64,000 bases of DNA from Nonomuraea polychroma (GCF_004011505.1 NZ_SAUN01000001.1:5483501-5547500), one strand, 5' to 3'; shown: positions 24,928 through 34,492, numbered from the stretch's first letter. Numbers and translations: made by a program. Notes: generated from the sequence alone by a model not told the origin.

Positions 24928-26154
24928 TCAGTCGCGTACCGGCTCGGGCATGGGGGCTGCCGGGGCCGAGACGCGCAGCAGCGAGCGGATGGCGGGCATG
25001 CCGGCGAGCGTCACCACGGCGGCCAGCACCGCCGGGATGATGAGTGCCACCGGCAGCGACGACGCCTCGGCGACGTACCCCAGCACGGCGGGCCCCAGCA
25101 GCAGCCCCGAGTAGCCGAAGGCCGTCACCATGGCCAGGGCGCGCCCGACCCGGCCGCCGGCCGCCCCCACGGCGCTGAACAGCACCGGAACCACGGTGGC
25201 GAGCCCCACCCCGGCCAGCGCCCACCCGGTCCACGCGCACGCCACCCGCAGCGCCTCGCCGGTCAGCGGCGCGACCAGCACGAGCACGTACCCGACGGTG
25301 GCGAACAGCCCCGCCAGCTGGATGGTGAGCACGGAGCCGAGCCGGGCCCTGATCGGGTCGCCCAGCAGCCGCACGGTCGTCATGGCCACGGAGAAGATCG
25401 TGTACGCCAGCGGCGCCGCGGCCGGATCGGTCTCCAGCACCCACCGGGCGTGCAGCGCCGCCCAGTCGATGGCCGCGCCCTCGCTCAGGTGCCCGGCGAA
25501 GGCGGCCAGCCCGAGCAGCGCGATCAGCCCCCACCCCAGCGAAGAGCCCGCCCGCCGGCCCTCCGTCTCGGACGAAGTGTGCTCGGGCGGATCGGGCAGC
25601 AGCAGCCGAGCCGCGGGGACGTACAGGAACGGCACCACCACCGAGGCCACGATCAGCAGCACCTGAGCATCCAGTCCGGCCCTCAGGATCAGGGAGGTCA
25701 GCGCGCCTCCGGCGGCCCCGCCCAGGCTCCACGTCCCATGGAACGCCGAGATGATCGGCCGCCCGTAGCGGCGCTCTACCTCGACGGAATGGGCGTTCAT
25801 GCCGACCTCGGTCACCCCCAGCCCGATCCCGAACAGGACCGCGAGCACCGCCAGGGCCCAGTAGGAGGACGCGAGCGCGGGCCCGAGCAGCACCAGGCCG
25901 GAGAAGGGCCCGGCGATCCAGCACACGCGCCGGCTCGACCACCGGTCCACCAGCGGCCCGGCCGCCAGCATCGACACCAGCGCCCCGCCCGAGATCAGCA
26001 GCAGGACGCTGCCCAGCCGGGCGGGGCCGAGGTCGAGCCGGTCGTTCAGCGACGGCAACCCCGCCGCCCACAGACCCATCACGAAACCGGCAAGGAAGAA
26101 GAACCCGAACACTCCGACACGGGCGCGTCTGGCATCAATGAGGCTTTTGTTCAC
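24928..26154 (-). CDS. MFS transporter (YbjJ/FucP-like 12-helix)
   Basis: 408 residues with about twelve hydrophobic helices; the loop after helix 2 reads GPLVDRWSSRRV, the MFS motif A position, and VTEVGMNAHSVEVERRYGRPIISAFHGTWSLG is characteristic of the YbjJ-like group. Substrate unknown; sugar or drug efflux are possible. Start GTG 26154. TATGCT on the minus strand (26166-26161) lies 6 bases upstream with no Shine-Dalgarno, so it is likely leaderless. Only 23 bp separate it from the divergent ROK gene, which probably regulates it. Confidence 0.85.
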   Translation of the reverse strand: MNKSLIDARRARVGVFGFFFLAGFVMGLWAAGLPSLNDRLDLGPARLGSVLLLISGGALVSMLAAGPLVDRWSSRRVCWIAGPFSGLVLLGPALASSYWALAVLAVLFGIGLGVTEVGMNAHSVEVERRYGRPIISAFHGTWSLGGAAGGALTSLILRAGLDAQVLLIVASVVVPFLYVPAARLLLPDPPEHTSSETEGRRAGSSLGWGLIALLGLAAFAGHLSEGAAIDWAALHARWVLETDPAAAPLAYTIFSVAMTTVRLLGDPIRARLGSVLTIQLAGLFATVGYVLVLVAPLTGEALRVACAWTGWALAGVGLATVVPVLFSAVGAAGGRVGRALAMVTAFGYSGLLLGPAVLGYVAEASSLPVALIIPAVLAAVVTLAGMPAIRSLLRVSAPAAPMPEPVRD

Positions 26155-26160
26155 GGCTAG

Positions 26161-26170
26161 AGCATAAACT
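26161..26170. promoter_or_regulatory. Overlapping divergent -10 boxes of the MFS and ROK genes
   Basis: Plus strand TAAACT (26165-26170) is 7 bases before the ROK GTG; minus strand TATGCT (26166-26161) is 6 bases before the MFS GTG. They share two base pairs, so polymerase can occupy only one at a time and each -35 region must lie within the other gene. Confidence 0.55.
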
Positions 26171-26177
26171 GTGTTCC

Positions 26178-27434
26178 GTGAATGGAGCTACGACCAGTGG
26201 CGAACTCCGCGCGCACAACCGGGTCAGGCTGCTGCGTGCCGTGCACGACTGCGGCGCCACCCGCACCCGGTCACAGCTGACCCGCGACCTGCGGCTGGCG
26301 CGCGGCACGGCGTCCGTGCTGGTGGCGGGGCTGGTGGAGGACGCGCTGCTGCACGAGGAGCCCGCGCCCGAGCACGGGCGGGGCCGGCCCACGCTGGTGC
26401 CCGGGCCGCATCCGCGCGGTCCGCTCGCCCTGGCCGTGGACGTGCGCGAGGACGCCTGGGAGCTGGCGGCGTGCGAGCTGGGCGGGCGCGCGACGGTCCT
26501 GGCCGTACGCCCGCACGACGGCACGCCGGAGGACGCGCTCGGCTCGCTGGGCGAAGCCATCGCCGCCGAACGGGAGCGGCTCGGACACCGGGTGATCGGG
26601 GCCGGGGTGGCGCTCGCGGGCCCGGTCCGCCACGGCGGCCTGGTGGACATCGCCCACCTGAGCTGGCGCTCGGTCGACGTCCCGCACCTCCTCGGCCTGG
26701 CCCCGCCTGCCGCGGGCGCGGCGGGCGGCGGGGGGCCGGTTGTCGTCGGTAACGACACCGCGTTCGCCGCCGTGGCCGAGGCACGGCGGGGCCGGTTGCG
26801 GGGGGTGCGGATGGGGCTGCACCTGCATGTGGACTTCGACCTGGGCGGCGTGCTGGTCGTGGACGGCCGGCCCTTGGGCGGCGCGAGCGGCACCGGCGCC
26901 GAGTTCGGGCACATGCCGCTCACCGGCGGCGAGCGCACCTGCATGTGCGGCGCGATCGGCTGCTGGGGCATGGACGTCGGCGCGAACGCGCTGCTGCGCC
27001 ACGTCGGCCTGGCCGCCGGCGGCGGCCGGGGGCGCGAGCAGGCCGAGCACGTGCTGGCGACGAGCGAGGAGGCGGTGGCCGCGAACGCCCGCGCCCTGGG
27101 CCGCGGCATCGCCGCCCTCGTCAACGCCCACGACCCCGAGGCGGTCACCCTGTCGGGCCACGGCGTCGAGCTGTACGAGCGGGCCGGGGACATCCTCATG
27201 GCGGCCTGCGAGCCGGGCCTGATGGCGATCCGCCGCGAGCACCCGCCCCGCATCGAGGGCTCGGCACTGGGCTGGCGCGGCTCGCTGCTGGGCGCCATGG
27301 AGTCGGTCTTCGACGCGTTCCTCACCCCGGAGGGCCTCGACCGGTGGCGCGCAAACCACTCTGACCAGGCCCGCGACACGCCCGACCGGCGAAATGTGAT
27401 GAATTCCACGTTGCCGGGGGAAAGCCCGCCATAA
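26178..27434 (+). CDS. ROK-family transcriptional regulator
   Basis: 418 residues: N-terminal winged helix (RSQLTRDLRLARGTASVLVAGLVEDALL) then a ROK sugar-kinase-like domain. The ROK zinc motif is CMCGAIGCWG, and FGHMPL supplies the conserved His. Likely a sugar-responsive repressor of the divergent MFS gene. GTG 26178 follows a leaderless -10. Confidence 0.88.
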   Translation: MNGATTSGELRAHNRVRLLRAVHDCGATRTRSQLTRDLRLARGTASVLVAGLVEDALLHEEPAPEHGRGRPTLVPGPHPRGPLALAVDVREDAWELAACELGGRATVLAVRPHDGTPEDALGSLGEAIAAERERLGHRVIGAGVALAGPVRHGGLVDIAHLSWRSVDVPHLLGLAPPAAGAAGGGGPVVVGNDTAFAAVAEARRGRLRGVRMGLHLHVDFDLGGVLVVDGRPLGGASGTGAEFGHMPLTGGERTCMCGAIGCWGMDVGANALLRHVGLAAGGGRGREQAEHVLATSEEAVAANARALGRGIAALVNAHDPEAVTLSGHGVELYERAGDILMAACEPGLMAIRREHPPRIEGSALGWRGSLLGAMESVFDAFLTPEGLDRWRANHSDQARDTPDRRNVMNSTLPGESPP

Positions 27435-27505
27435 CACAACCGCTCACCCTGTCACTGAGCGATCTTGCCGGGTACGTGGCGGGCCTGTTCCCATGGAGGG
27501 GTCCG

Positions 27506-27946
27506 ATGCGCGAAAGAATCACGACCCAAGGGATGGAACGCGTGAATCTCGAGCTCGCGCTCCGCATGACCGAGGCCGCCATGAGACAGGCGATCAGGGA
27601 GGGCGCGTCGATCTCCGTCGCCGTCGTGGACGAGGGCGGAAATCTGGTGTCTTTCCAGCGTATGGACGGTGCGGAGATCTCGGGACCGGTCCTCGCGCCG
27701 GGCAAGGCGTACACCTCGGTGGCCCTGCGCAGGGACAGCGCCGACGTGGCCAGGCACATGGCCCGCGGAGGGGAGCTGGCAGGCCTGCCGGGCGAACGAT
27801 TTGTCGGCGTAGGAGGTGGCATCCCGCTGTGGGCGGACTACGGTGAGGGAGAACGCGTGGTCGGCGGCGTAGGGGTCAGCGGAGGCACGGTCGCGCAGGA
27901 CGTGGCGTGCGCCGAAGCGGCGGCGATGGTGTGGCGGACGCGGTGA
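27506..27946 (+). CDS. GlcG/HbpS-family (DUF336) protein
   Basis: 146 residues. The DUF336 fold is shown by ISVAVVDEGGNLVSFQRMDGA and GGIPLWADYGEGERVVGGVGVSGGT. The family includes the haem-sensing HbpS of Streptomyces, GlcG and corrinoid-adenosyltransferase-like PduO C-terminal domains. ATG 27506 is preferred because GGAGGGG lies 4 bases upstream; there is no signal peptide from this start. Monocistronic, 71 bp after the ROK gene. Confidence 0.8.
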   Translation: MRERITTQGMERVNLELALRMTEAAMRQAIREGASISVAVVDEGGNLVSFQRMDGAEISGPVLAPGKAYTSVALRRDSADVARHMARGGELAGLPGERFVGVGGGIPLWADYGEGERVVGGVGVSGGTVAQDVACAEAAAMVWRTR

Positions 27947-28049
27947 GCGAGCGCTTTCCGCAACACACACCGCTGGTATCCGCCATGATTAGCCACTGCA
28001 CCACGGGTAACAGAATCCCGATCGTAAACTCCCCGAGGAGAGAACAGAG

Positions 28050-28355
28050 ATGGCACTTCCCACTCTCACCCCCGAGCAGCGGCAAGCGGCTCTGGCCAAG
28101 GCCGCCGAGGCCCGCGCCGCCCGCACGGCCCTGCTGGCGAAGGTCAAGGCCGGCGAGATGACGTTCTCGCAGCTGCTGGAGCGCGACGACGACATCGCGA
28201 AGAAGATCAAGGTGTCGCAGGCGCTGCGTGCCGTCAAGGGCGTCGGTCCGGCCAAGGCCACCGCGCTGATGGAGGAGGCGGGCGTCGACGAGAAGCGCCG
28301 CCTCGGCGGCCTGGGCGCCCAGCAGCGCAAGAAGCTGGTCGAAGCGCTCGGCTAA
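28050..28355 (+). CDS. mihF: Actinobacterial integration host factor (mIHF)
   Basis: 101 residues, basic. The core matches mIHF/sIHF: KVSQALRAVKGVGPAKATALMEEAGV (helix-hairpin-helix DNA contact) and the C-terminal RRLGGLGAQQRKKLVEAL. Binds DNA non-specifically and helps to compact the nucleoid. ATG 28050 has GAGGAGAGAA upstream. It is unusual that neither pyrF nor gmk flanks it; this could be a relocated gene or a second paralogue. Confidence 0.9.
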   Translation: MALPTLTPEQRQAALAKAAEARAARTALLAKVKAGEMTFSQLLERDDDIAKKIKVSQALRAVKGVGPAKATALMEEAGVDEKRRLGGLGAQQRKKLVEALG

Positions 28356-28369
28356 ATGCCGGGCGGCCA

Positions 28370-28395
28370 GGTCCGCGCGCAACGCCGCGCGGACC
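28370..28395 (+). terminator. Hairpin after mIHF
   Basis: Perfect 10-bp stem GGTCCGCGCG (28370-28379) with CGCGCGGACC (28386-28395) and a 6-base loop, 15 bp after the mIHF stop. No U-tract follows, usual for high-GC actinomycetes. Confidence 0.7.
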
Positions 28396-28534
28396 GGCCG
28401 GCGACCCTCGGCAACAGGCAAGGAGGGGCCGGAGAGCAGCGAGCCGCCCCGCTCTCCCCGGCGGGCCGAGCCGAGGGACCCCCACCCCCACGCGCGGCTC
28501 CCCCGCCGCACCACGCCACGTGAGGACCCCGGGG

Positions 28535-29182
28535 TCAGGAACGCAGGTAGGCCAGCACGGCCAGCACCCGGCGATGCTGGTCGCCGTCCTCCGCGTAGAG
28601 GCCGAGCTTGTTGAAGATGCTCCTGATGTGCTTCTCCACGGCTCCGTCGCTGATCACGAGCTGCCGCCCGATGGCCGGATTGGACTTCCCCTCGGCCATC
28701 AGCCCGAGGACCTCGCGCTCGCGCGGAGTGAGCTGCGCCAGCGGGTCGTCCCTGCGCCTGCGGACCATCAACTGGGACACCACCTGCGGATCGAACACGG
28801 TCCCGCCCGCGGCCACCCGCCGCAGGCCCTCCAGGAATTCGTCGACGTCCACGACCCGGTCCTTCAGCAGGTAGCCCACCGCGCCGCGGGCATCGGCGAG
28901 CAGGTCGTCGGCGTAGGAGACCTCGACGTACTGCGACAGGATCAGCACGGGCGCCCCCGGCACCCTGCGCCGCGCCTCGACCGCCGCCTTGAGCCCCTCG
29001 TCGGTGAACGACGGCGGCATCCGCACGTCGACCACCGACACGTCGGGCCTGTGTTCGGCGATCGCCGCGACGAGGCCCTCGCCGTCCCCGACGGTCGCGA
29101 CCACCTCGCAGCCGAACTCCTCCAGGAGCCTGACCAGGCCCTCCCTGATGAGAACCGCGTCATCGGCCACGACTACCCGCAC
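28535..29182 (-). CDS. NarL/LuxR-family response regulator
   Basis: 215 residues. Receiver domain with acidic pocket (VVVADDAVL), phospho-acceptor Asp in VSVVDVRMPP and Lys in YLLKDRV. The C-terminal LuxR helix-turn-helix is LTPREREVLGLMAEGKSNPAIGRQLVISDGAVEKHI. Its start overlaps the end of the histidine kinase gene by 10 bases, so the pair is coupled. Confidence 0.93.
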   Translation of the reverse strand: MRVVVADDAVLIREGLVRLLEEFGCEVVATVGDGEGLVAAIAEHRPDVSVVDVRMPPSFTDEGLKAAVEARRRVPGAPVLILSQYVEVSYADDLLADARGAVGYLLKDRVVDVDEFLEGLRRVAAGGTVFDPQVVSQLMVRRRRDDPLAQLTPREREVLGLMAEGKSNPAIGRQLVISDGAVEKHIRSIFNKLGLYAEDGDQHRRVLAVLAYLRS

Positions 29183-30420
29183 GGCACCTCCGCCACGATC
29201 AACGTCGGCCCGCCGTCCGGCGACTGCACGGTCAGCTCCCCGTCGACGGCGCGGAGCCGGTCGGCCAGCCCGGCGAGCCCATGTCCCTTGGCGACGTGCG
29301 CGCCGCCGACCCCATCATCCCCGATCGTGAGCATGAGCACGTCGCCGATGCGCTGCAGCTGGACCGTGCAGATGGTGGCGCGGCTGTGTTTGGCCACGTT
29401 GGTGAGGGTCTCGGCGCAGACGAAGTAGATGGCGTTCTCCACGGCGGCCTGGTAGCGCTCGACGGTCTGCACGTCCAGATCGACGGGTACGGTGCACCGA
29501 CCGGCCAGGGCGGCGAGCGCGGGCGCGAGCCCGCGGTCGGACAGGATGGGCGGGGCGATGCCGCGCGAGAGCGCCCGCAGCTCGTCGAGCGTCTCGCGGG
29601 TGGCGGTGATCGCCGACTTGATCGTGGCCTGCGCGGCCTCGGGGTCCTTGGCGAGCTGCCGCTGCGCCCTGGACAGCTCCATGGCCAGCGACACCAGCCG
29701 CTGCTGCGGCCCGTCGTGGATGTCGCGCTCCAGCTTGCGCAGCGCGTTGGCCTCGGCGGACACGGCGGCGGCGCGGCCCTCGGCCAGGTCGTCGATGCGC
29801 TCCTGCAGCTCGGCCACGCCGGTCAGCAGGGCCCGGCCGAGCCCCGCCCTGATCAGCGCGGCTCCGCGCACCGTGATCGGCAGCAGCAGCGTGAAGACCA
29901 GGCCGATGGACCCGTGGAAGACCGCGTTGACGAGGTAGCCGTCGCCGAGACCGAGCACCTCAGGCAGCTCCGTGTTGCCGGGGATGCGCATGGTGATGAA
30001 CCCGTAGAGCGGCCAGGTCAGCCCGGCCAGGGCGATCGCCCAGAACACGATCGTGAGCACGAACGACAGGATCGCGAACGGGAAGTTCAGGATGGCGTGC
30101 AGCAGGTCGAGCCAGGACTGGCCGCTCGTCAGCGGGTTGATCAGCCGGCGGAAGCGGCCCGCGCCGGGCGGGGCGGGCTTGTAGCGCGGCCGTACGGGAG
30201 GCCGCTTGAGCACGTCGGACAACCAGCCGCGCTCCGCGTCCGCGAAGCCGCGGGCCACCATCAGCGTGCCGGCCAGCAGCGGCACGCCGATCCACACGAC
30301 CGCGGTGCCCACGCCCGCCGAAAAGCCGGCGACCATGAGGACGAAGCCGATGACGGCCGTGGGAAAGCCGACCAGCGTGTAGCGGGTGTCGAGAAGGACA
30401 CGCCTCATCAGGGAGCGCAT
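29173..30420 (-). CDS. Sensor histidine kinase (HisKA_3) with membrane sensor domain
   Basis: 415 residues from ATG 30420; GTG 30429 is an alternative. An N-terminal sensor region with about four membrane helices (FPTAVIGFVLMVAGFSAGVGTAVVWIGVPLL; ILSFVLTIVFWAIALAGLTWPLYG) precedes the HisKA_3 phosphorylation site His in LERDIHDGPQQRLVSLAMEL. The ATPase N-box and G-box are ENAIYFVCAETLTNVAKHS and DDGVGG. It signals to the overlapping NarL regulator. The stimulus is unknown. Confidence 0.88.
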   Translation of the reverse strand: MRSLMRRVLLDTRYTLVGFPTAVIGFVLMVAGFSAGVGTAVVWIGVPLLAGTLMVARGFADAERGWLSDVLKRPPVRPRYKPAPPGAGRFRRLINPLTSGQSWLDLLHAILNFPFAILSFVLTIVFWAIALAGLTWPLYGFITMRIPGNTELPEVLGLGDGYLVNAVFHGSIGLVFTLLLPITVRGAALIRAGLGRALLTGVAELQERIDDLAEGRAAAVSAEANALRKLERDIHDGPQQRLVSLAMELSRAQRQLAKDPEAAQATIKSAITATRETLDELRALSRGIAPPILSDRGLAPALAALAGRCTVPVDLDVQTVERYQAAVENAIYFVCAETLTNVAKHSRATICTVQLQRIGDVLMLTIGDDGVGGAHVAKGHGLAGLADRLRAVDGELTVQSPDGGPTLIVAEVPCG

Positions 30421-30599
30421 GACCTTCACGGTAGGGCTTCGCCTCTGACGTGACGAGAAGGTGCACCGGTGTGCGGGGGTAGGGCTGGCCCTACCCCGCC
30501 CAGTGGTGTGATCCGACGGCGATACGGCAGCTCGCGTCACTGTGCCGCGGCCTCTCCGGCGGGAGCCTTGAGCCATCCCTCTCCTGAATCGAGGCTCCC

Positions 30600-31868
30600 A
30601 TGACCGTCCTGCTGGACCGCCCCGTCGCCGTAGCCGCGGAGCCGCGCGTCAAAGCGGCCGGCGCGCCGCGGGATCCGTTCATCGACCTGCTGCGGGTGCT
30701 GGGCATGGCGCTCATCGTGGTGCAGCACTGGACGATCCCTGTGTTGTCCTATGACGGGATCCGGCTGACCACGGGGAACGCGCTGGCGACTCCGGGCGTG
30801 TGGGTGGTGACGTGGCTCAGCCAGGTGATGCCGCTGGTGTTCTTCGCGGGCGGCGCGGCGAACGCGATCAACTTCGGCCGCTCGGCCGCGGACGCCCCAC
30901 GGTGGGTGGCAGCGCGGTTGCGGCGGCTGACCTGGCCGCTGCTGCCGCTGGCGGCCGTGTGGATCCCGCTCCCCCACGTGCTGCTCTCGTTCGGGGTGCC
31001 GGAGCAGCCGCTGGAGGTGGGGGCGCGGCTGACCGGCCAGCTGCTGTGGTTCCTCGCCGTCTACCTGATCGCCGTCGTGGCCACGCCGTACGCGCTGCGC
31101 CTGCACGAGCGGCACGGCTGGCGCGTGCCGGCGGCGCTGGCGGCCGGGGCGGTCGTGACGGACGTGGTGCGGTTCTCGGCCGGGTTCGAGCCGGTGGGTT
31201 ATCTGAACGTCGTGTTCGTGTGGCTGGCCGTGCACCAGCTCGGCTTCTTCTACGCCGACGGGCGGCTGCGCCATGCCTGGGCGCTGGCCGCGGGCGGGTT
31301 CGGGGCGGCGGCGCTGCTGGTGGCGTACGGGCCGTACCCGGGCAGCATGATCGGGCTGCGGGGAGCCGAAGTGTCGAACATGGCGCCGCCCACGCTGGCC
31401 ATGCTGGCCGTGGGCGCCGGGCAGATCGGGCTCGCCACGCTGCTGCGGCCGTGGCTGGTGCGGCTGCCCAAGGGCAGGGTGCTGGCCTGGGCGGGACCGC
31501 GCGTCATGACGATGTACCTGTGGCACATGCCGGCCCTGTTCGCGGTGACCGGCGTGGTGGTGGTGTTGCTGGGGATCGACACGCCGGCGCCGGGCAGCAC
31601 GTTCTGGTGGGCCGGGTTGCCGCTCTGGTTCGGGATGTTGTGCCTGGTCATGTGGCCGCTGATGAAGGTGTTCGCCAGGTTCGAGACGCCGCCCGCGCTG
31701 CCGTACGGCACGAGCGGGTGGGGCGGCACGCTCGCGGCGTCGGCGCTGGCCGGCGGCGGGGTTCTGACGCTGACCGTCGGCGGGTTCGCGCCCGGCGGCG
31801 GGCCGTTCCTGGCCGTGCTGGCCGTGCTTGGCGGCCTCCTCATGACGGCCCCGAGAGCCCGAGGGTAA
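30600..31868 (+). CDS. Acyltransferase 3 family integral membrane protein
   Basis: 422 residues with about ten helices. The N-terminal FIDLLRVLGMALIVVQHW contains the RxxA/H-type start of acyltransferase-3 proteins, which O-acylate exported glycans or small molecules. The helix carrying VMTMYLWHMPALFAV has the second conserved His. Start ATG 30600; 179 bp separate it from the divergent kinase gene. Acceptor unknown. Confidence 0.82.
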   Translation: MTVLLDRPVAVAAEPRVKAAGAPRDPFIDLLRVLGMALIVVQHWTIPVLSYDGIRLTTGNALATPGVWVVTWLSQVMPLVFFAGGAANAINFGRSAADAPRWVAARLRRLTWPLLPLAAVWIPLPHVLLSFGVPEQPLEVGARLTGQLLWFLAVYLIAVVATPYALRLHERHGWRVPAALAAGAVVTDVVRFSAGFEPVGYLNVVFVWLAVHQLGFFYADGRLRHAWALAAGGFGAAALLVAYGPYPGSMIGLRGAEVSNMAPPTLAMLAVGAGQIGLATLLRPWLVRLPKGRVLAWAGPRVMTMYLWHMPALFAVTGVVVVLLGIDTPAPGSTFWWAGLPLWFGMLCLVMWPLMKVFARFETPPALPYGTSGWGGTLAASALAGGGVLTLTVGGFAPGGGPFLAVLAVLGGLLMTAPRARG

Positions 31869-31883
31869 GACAGCGTTTCTTTG

Positions 31884-31942
31884 GCCGAGCTCCGCTCGGC
31901 GGGCTGAGATGGATGTCCTCGCTGCGCTGCGGATCCATCTCA
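31884..31942 (+). terminator. Two consecutive hairpins between the acyltransferase and helicase genes
   Basis: Hairpin 1: GCCGAGC (31884-31890), loop TCC, GCTCGGC (31894-31900). Hairpin 2: TGAGATGGAT (31905-31914) pairing perfectly with ATCCATCTCA (31933-31942) across an 18-base loop that itself is GC-rich. Together they fill half of the 114-bp gap and probably end acyltransferase transcription. Confidence 0.6.
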
Positions 31943-31982
31943 ACGGTCCGACCACCGAGGAAACTTCGGCAGGATAGAGACC

Positions 31983-34481
31983 GTGAGCCTACTCGTTGAC
32001 CGCCTCCCCGAAGAGATCGATGCCGAGCCCGACGCCATCTTCGACGCGTTCGTCGCGTGGAACGCCGAGCGCGGGCTCACGCTCTATCCGGCCCAGGAGG
32101 AGGCGCTCATCGAGGTCGTCTCCGGCAGCAACCTGATCCTGGCCACGCCGACGGGCTCCGGCAAGTCGCTGGTCGCCGCGGGCGCCCACTTCACGGCGCT
32201 GACGCGGGACATGCGCACTTTCTACACCGCGCCGATCAAGGCGCTCGTGTCGGAGAAGTTCTTCGACCTGTGCGCGATCTTCGGCACGGAGAACGTCGGC
32301 ATGATGACCGGCGACGCCAGCGTCAACCCGGGCGCCCCGATCATCTGCTGCACGGCCGAGATCCTGGCCAACGTGGCGCTGCGCGACGGCGCCGCCGCCG
32401 ACATCGGCCAGGTCGTGATGGACGAGTTCCACTTCTACGCCGAGCCCGACCGCGGGTGGGCGTGGCAGGTGCCGCTGCTGGAGCTGCCCAACGTGCAGTT
32501 CATCCTGATGTCGGCCACGCTCGGCGACGTGTCGATGTTCGAGCGTGACCTGACCAGGCGCACGGGGCGGCCGACGTCCGTGGTCAAGCACGCCGAGCGG
32601 CCCGTGCCGCTGGTCTACTCCTACCGGATGACCCCGCTGCACGAGACGCTGGAGGAGATGCTCAAGACCGGGCAGGCGCCGGTCTACGTCGTGCACTTCA
32701 CCCAGGCCGCCGCCATGGAGCGGGCCCAGTCCCTGATGTCGATCAACATGGCGACGAAGGCCGAGAAAGAGGCGATCGCCGCGATGATCGGCGGCTTCCG
32801 CTTCACGACCAGGTTCGGGCGGGCACTGTCGCGGCTGGTCCGGCACGGCATCGGCGTGCACCACGCCGGCATGTTGCCGAAATACCGCCGCCTGGTGGAG
32901 CGGCTGGCGCAGGCGGGCCTGCTGAAGGTCATCTGCGGCACCGACACGCTCGGCGTCGGCGTCAACGTGCCGATCAGGACGGTGTTGTTCACGGCACTGT
33001 CCAAGTACGACGGCAACAAGGTGCGCCGGCTGCGGGCCCGCGAGTTCCACCAGATCGCCGGCCGGGCCGGCCGGGCGGGCTTCGACACGATCGGCTACGT
33101 GGCCTGCCAAGCTCCCGAGCACGACATCGAGAACGCCAAGGCCCTCGCCAAGATCGGCGACGACCCGAAGCGGCGGCGCGGCTACGCCCGCAAGAAGCCG
33201 CCCGAGGGTTTCGTCGGGTGGAGCGAGGACACCTTCCAGAAGTTGCAGGAGGCCGAGCCGGAGCCGCTCAGCTCGCGGTTCAAGGTCACCAACGCGATGT
33301 TGCTGGCGGTCATCAACCGGCCGGGCGACTGCTTCCAGGCGATGAAGCACCTGCTGACCGACAACCACGAGGACCGCAAGTGGCAGCGGCGGCACATCAG
33401 CCAGGCCATCGCCATCTACCGGTCGCTGCTGGCCGGCGGCATCGTCGAGCAGTTCCCCGAGCCCGACGAGCAGGGCCGCAGGGCCCGGCTGACGATCGAT
33501 CTGCAGGAGGACTTCGCGCTCAACCAGGCGCTGTCGACGTTCGCGCTGGCGGCCTTCGATCTGCTGGACCGCGAGTCGCCGTCGTACGCACTGGACATGG
33601 TCTCGATCGTGGAGTCCATCCTCGACGACCCCCGGCAGATCCTGTCGGCCCAGCTGAAGAAGGCCAGGGGCGAGGCGGTCGCGCAGATGAAGGCCGACGG
33701 GATCGAGTACGAGGAGCGGATGGAGCAGCTGGCCGAGGTCATGTACCCGATGCCGCTGGAGGACCTGCTGCTCGGCGCCTACGAGACCTACCGGCGCGGG
33801 CATCCGTGGGTGGGCGACTACACCGTCAGCCCGAAGTCCGTGGTCCGCGACATGTACGAGCGGGCGATGACGTTCAGCGAATACATCCAGTTCTATGAGC
33901 TGGCCCGCTCCGAGGGCACGGTCCTGCGATACCTGGCCGACGCCTACCGGACGCTGTCGCGCACGGTGCCCGAGCATCTCAAGACCGACGACCTGGTGGA
34001 CCTGATCGAGTGGCTGGGCGAGCTGGTGCGGCAGGTCGACTCGTCGCTGATCGACGAGTGGGAGAAGCTGACCAACCCGGCCGCGGCGCTGGAGCAGCAG
34101 GAGCAGCTCGAGGCCAAGGTACGCCCCGTCACGGCGAACCCGCGTGCCTTCCGCGTGCTGGTGCGCAACGCCATGTTCCGGCTGGTCGAGCTCTGCGCCC
34201 TGGAGAAGGAGGAGGAGCTGGAGGAGCTCGCTCCGGACGTGGACTGGGGTGCGGCGCTGGACGCCTACTACGCCGACCACGAGGAGATCCGCACCGACGC
34301 CGACGCGCGCGGGCCCGCGCTGCTGCGGATCGAGGAGGAGAGCGGCCTGTGGAAGGTACGCCAGACGATCAAGGATCCGGCCGGCGACGGCGACTGGGGC
34401 ATCGACGCCCAGGTGGATCTGGCCGCGTCGGATGAGGAGGGCCGGGCCGTCCTGCACGTGCAGGGACTCAACCGGCTCTAG
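31983..34481 (+). CDS. Ski2-like DExH helicase with DUF3516 C-terminus
   Basis: 832 residues. Helicase motifs in order: Q-like YPAQEEALIEV, Walker A ATPTGSGKS, Ib TAPIKALVSEKF, motif II DEFHFY (DEFH), III LMSATLGD, V GTDTLGVGVNVPIRTVLF, VI FHQIAGRAGRAGFD. The remainder is the DUF3516 domain typical of actinobacterial Ski2-like helicases thought to act on RNA. Start GTG 31983. Convergent with the next gene. Confidence 0.9.
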   Translation: MSLLVDRLPEEIDAEPDAIFDAFVAWNAERGLTLYPAQEEALIEVVSGSNLILATPTGSGKSLVAAGAHFTALTRDMRTFYTAPIKALVSEKFFDLCAIFGTENVGMMTGDASVNPGAPIICCTAEILANVALRDGAAADIGQVVMDEFHFYAEPDRGWAWQVPLLELPNVQFILMSATLGDVSMFERDLTRRTGRPTSVVKHAERPVPLVYSYRMTPLHETLEEMLKTGQAPVYVVHFTQAAAMERAQSLMSINMATKAEKEAIAAMIGGFRFTTRFGRALSRLVRHGIGVHHAGMLPKYRRLVERLAQAGLLKVICGTDTLGVGVNVPIRTVLFTALSKYDGNKVRRLRAREFHQIAGRAGRAGFDTIGYVACQAPEHDIENAKALAKIGDDPKRRRGYARKKPPEGFVGWSEDTFQKLQEAEPEPLSSRFKVTNAMLLAVINRPGDCFQAMKHLLTDNHEDRKWQRRHISQAIAIYRSLLAGGIVEQFPEPDEQGRRARLTIDLQEDFALNQALSTFALAAFDLLDRESPSYALDMVSIVESILDDPRQILSAQLKKARGEAVAQMKADGIEYEERMEQLAEVMYPMPLEDLLLGAYETYRRGHPWVGDYTVSPKSVVRDMYERAMTFSEYIQFYELARSEGTVLRYLADAYRTLSRTVPEHLKTDDLVDLIEWLGELVRQVDSSLIDEWEKLTNPAAALEQQEQLEAKVRPVTANPRAFRVLVRNAMFRLVELCALEKEEELEELAPDVDWGAALDAYYADHEEIRTDADARGPALLRIEEESGLWKVRQTIKDPAGDGDWGIDAQVDLAASDEEGRAVLHVQGLNRL

Positions 34482-34492
34482 ACGTGACAAGC

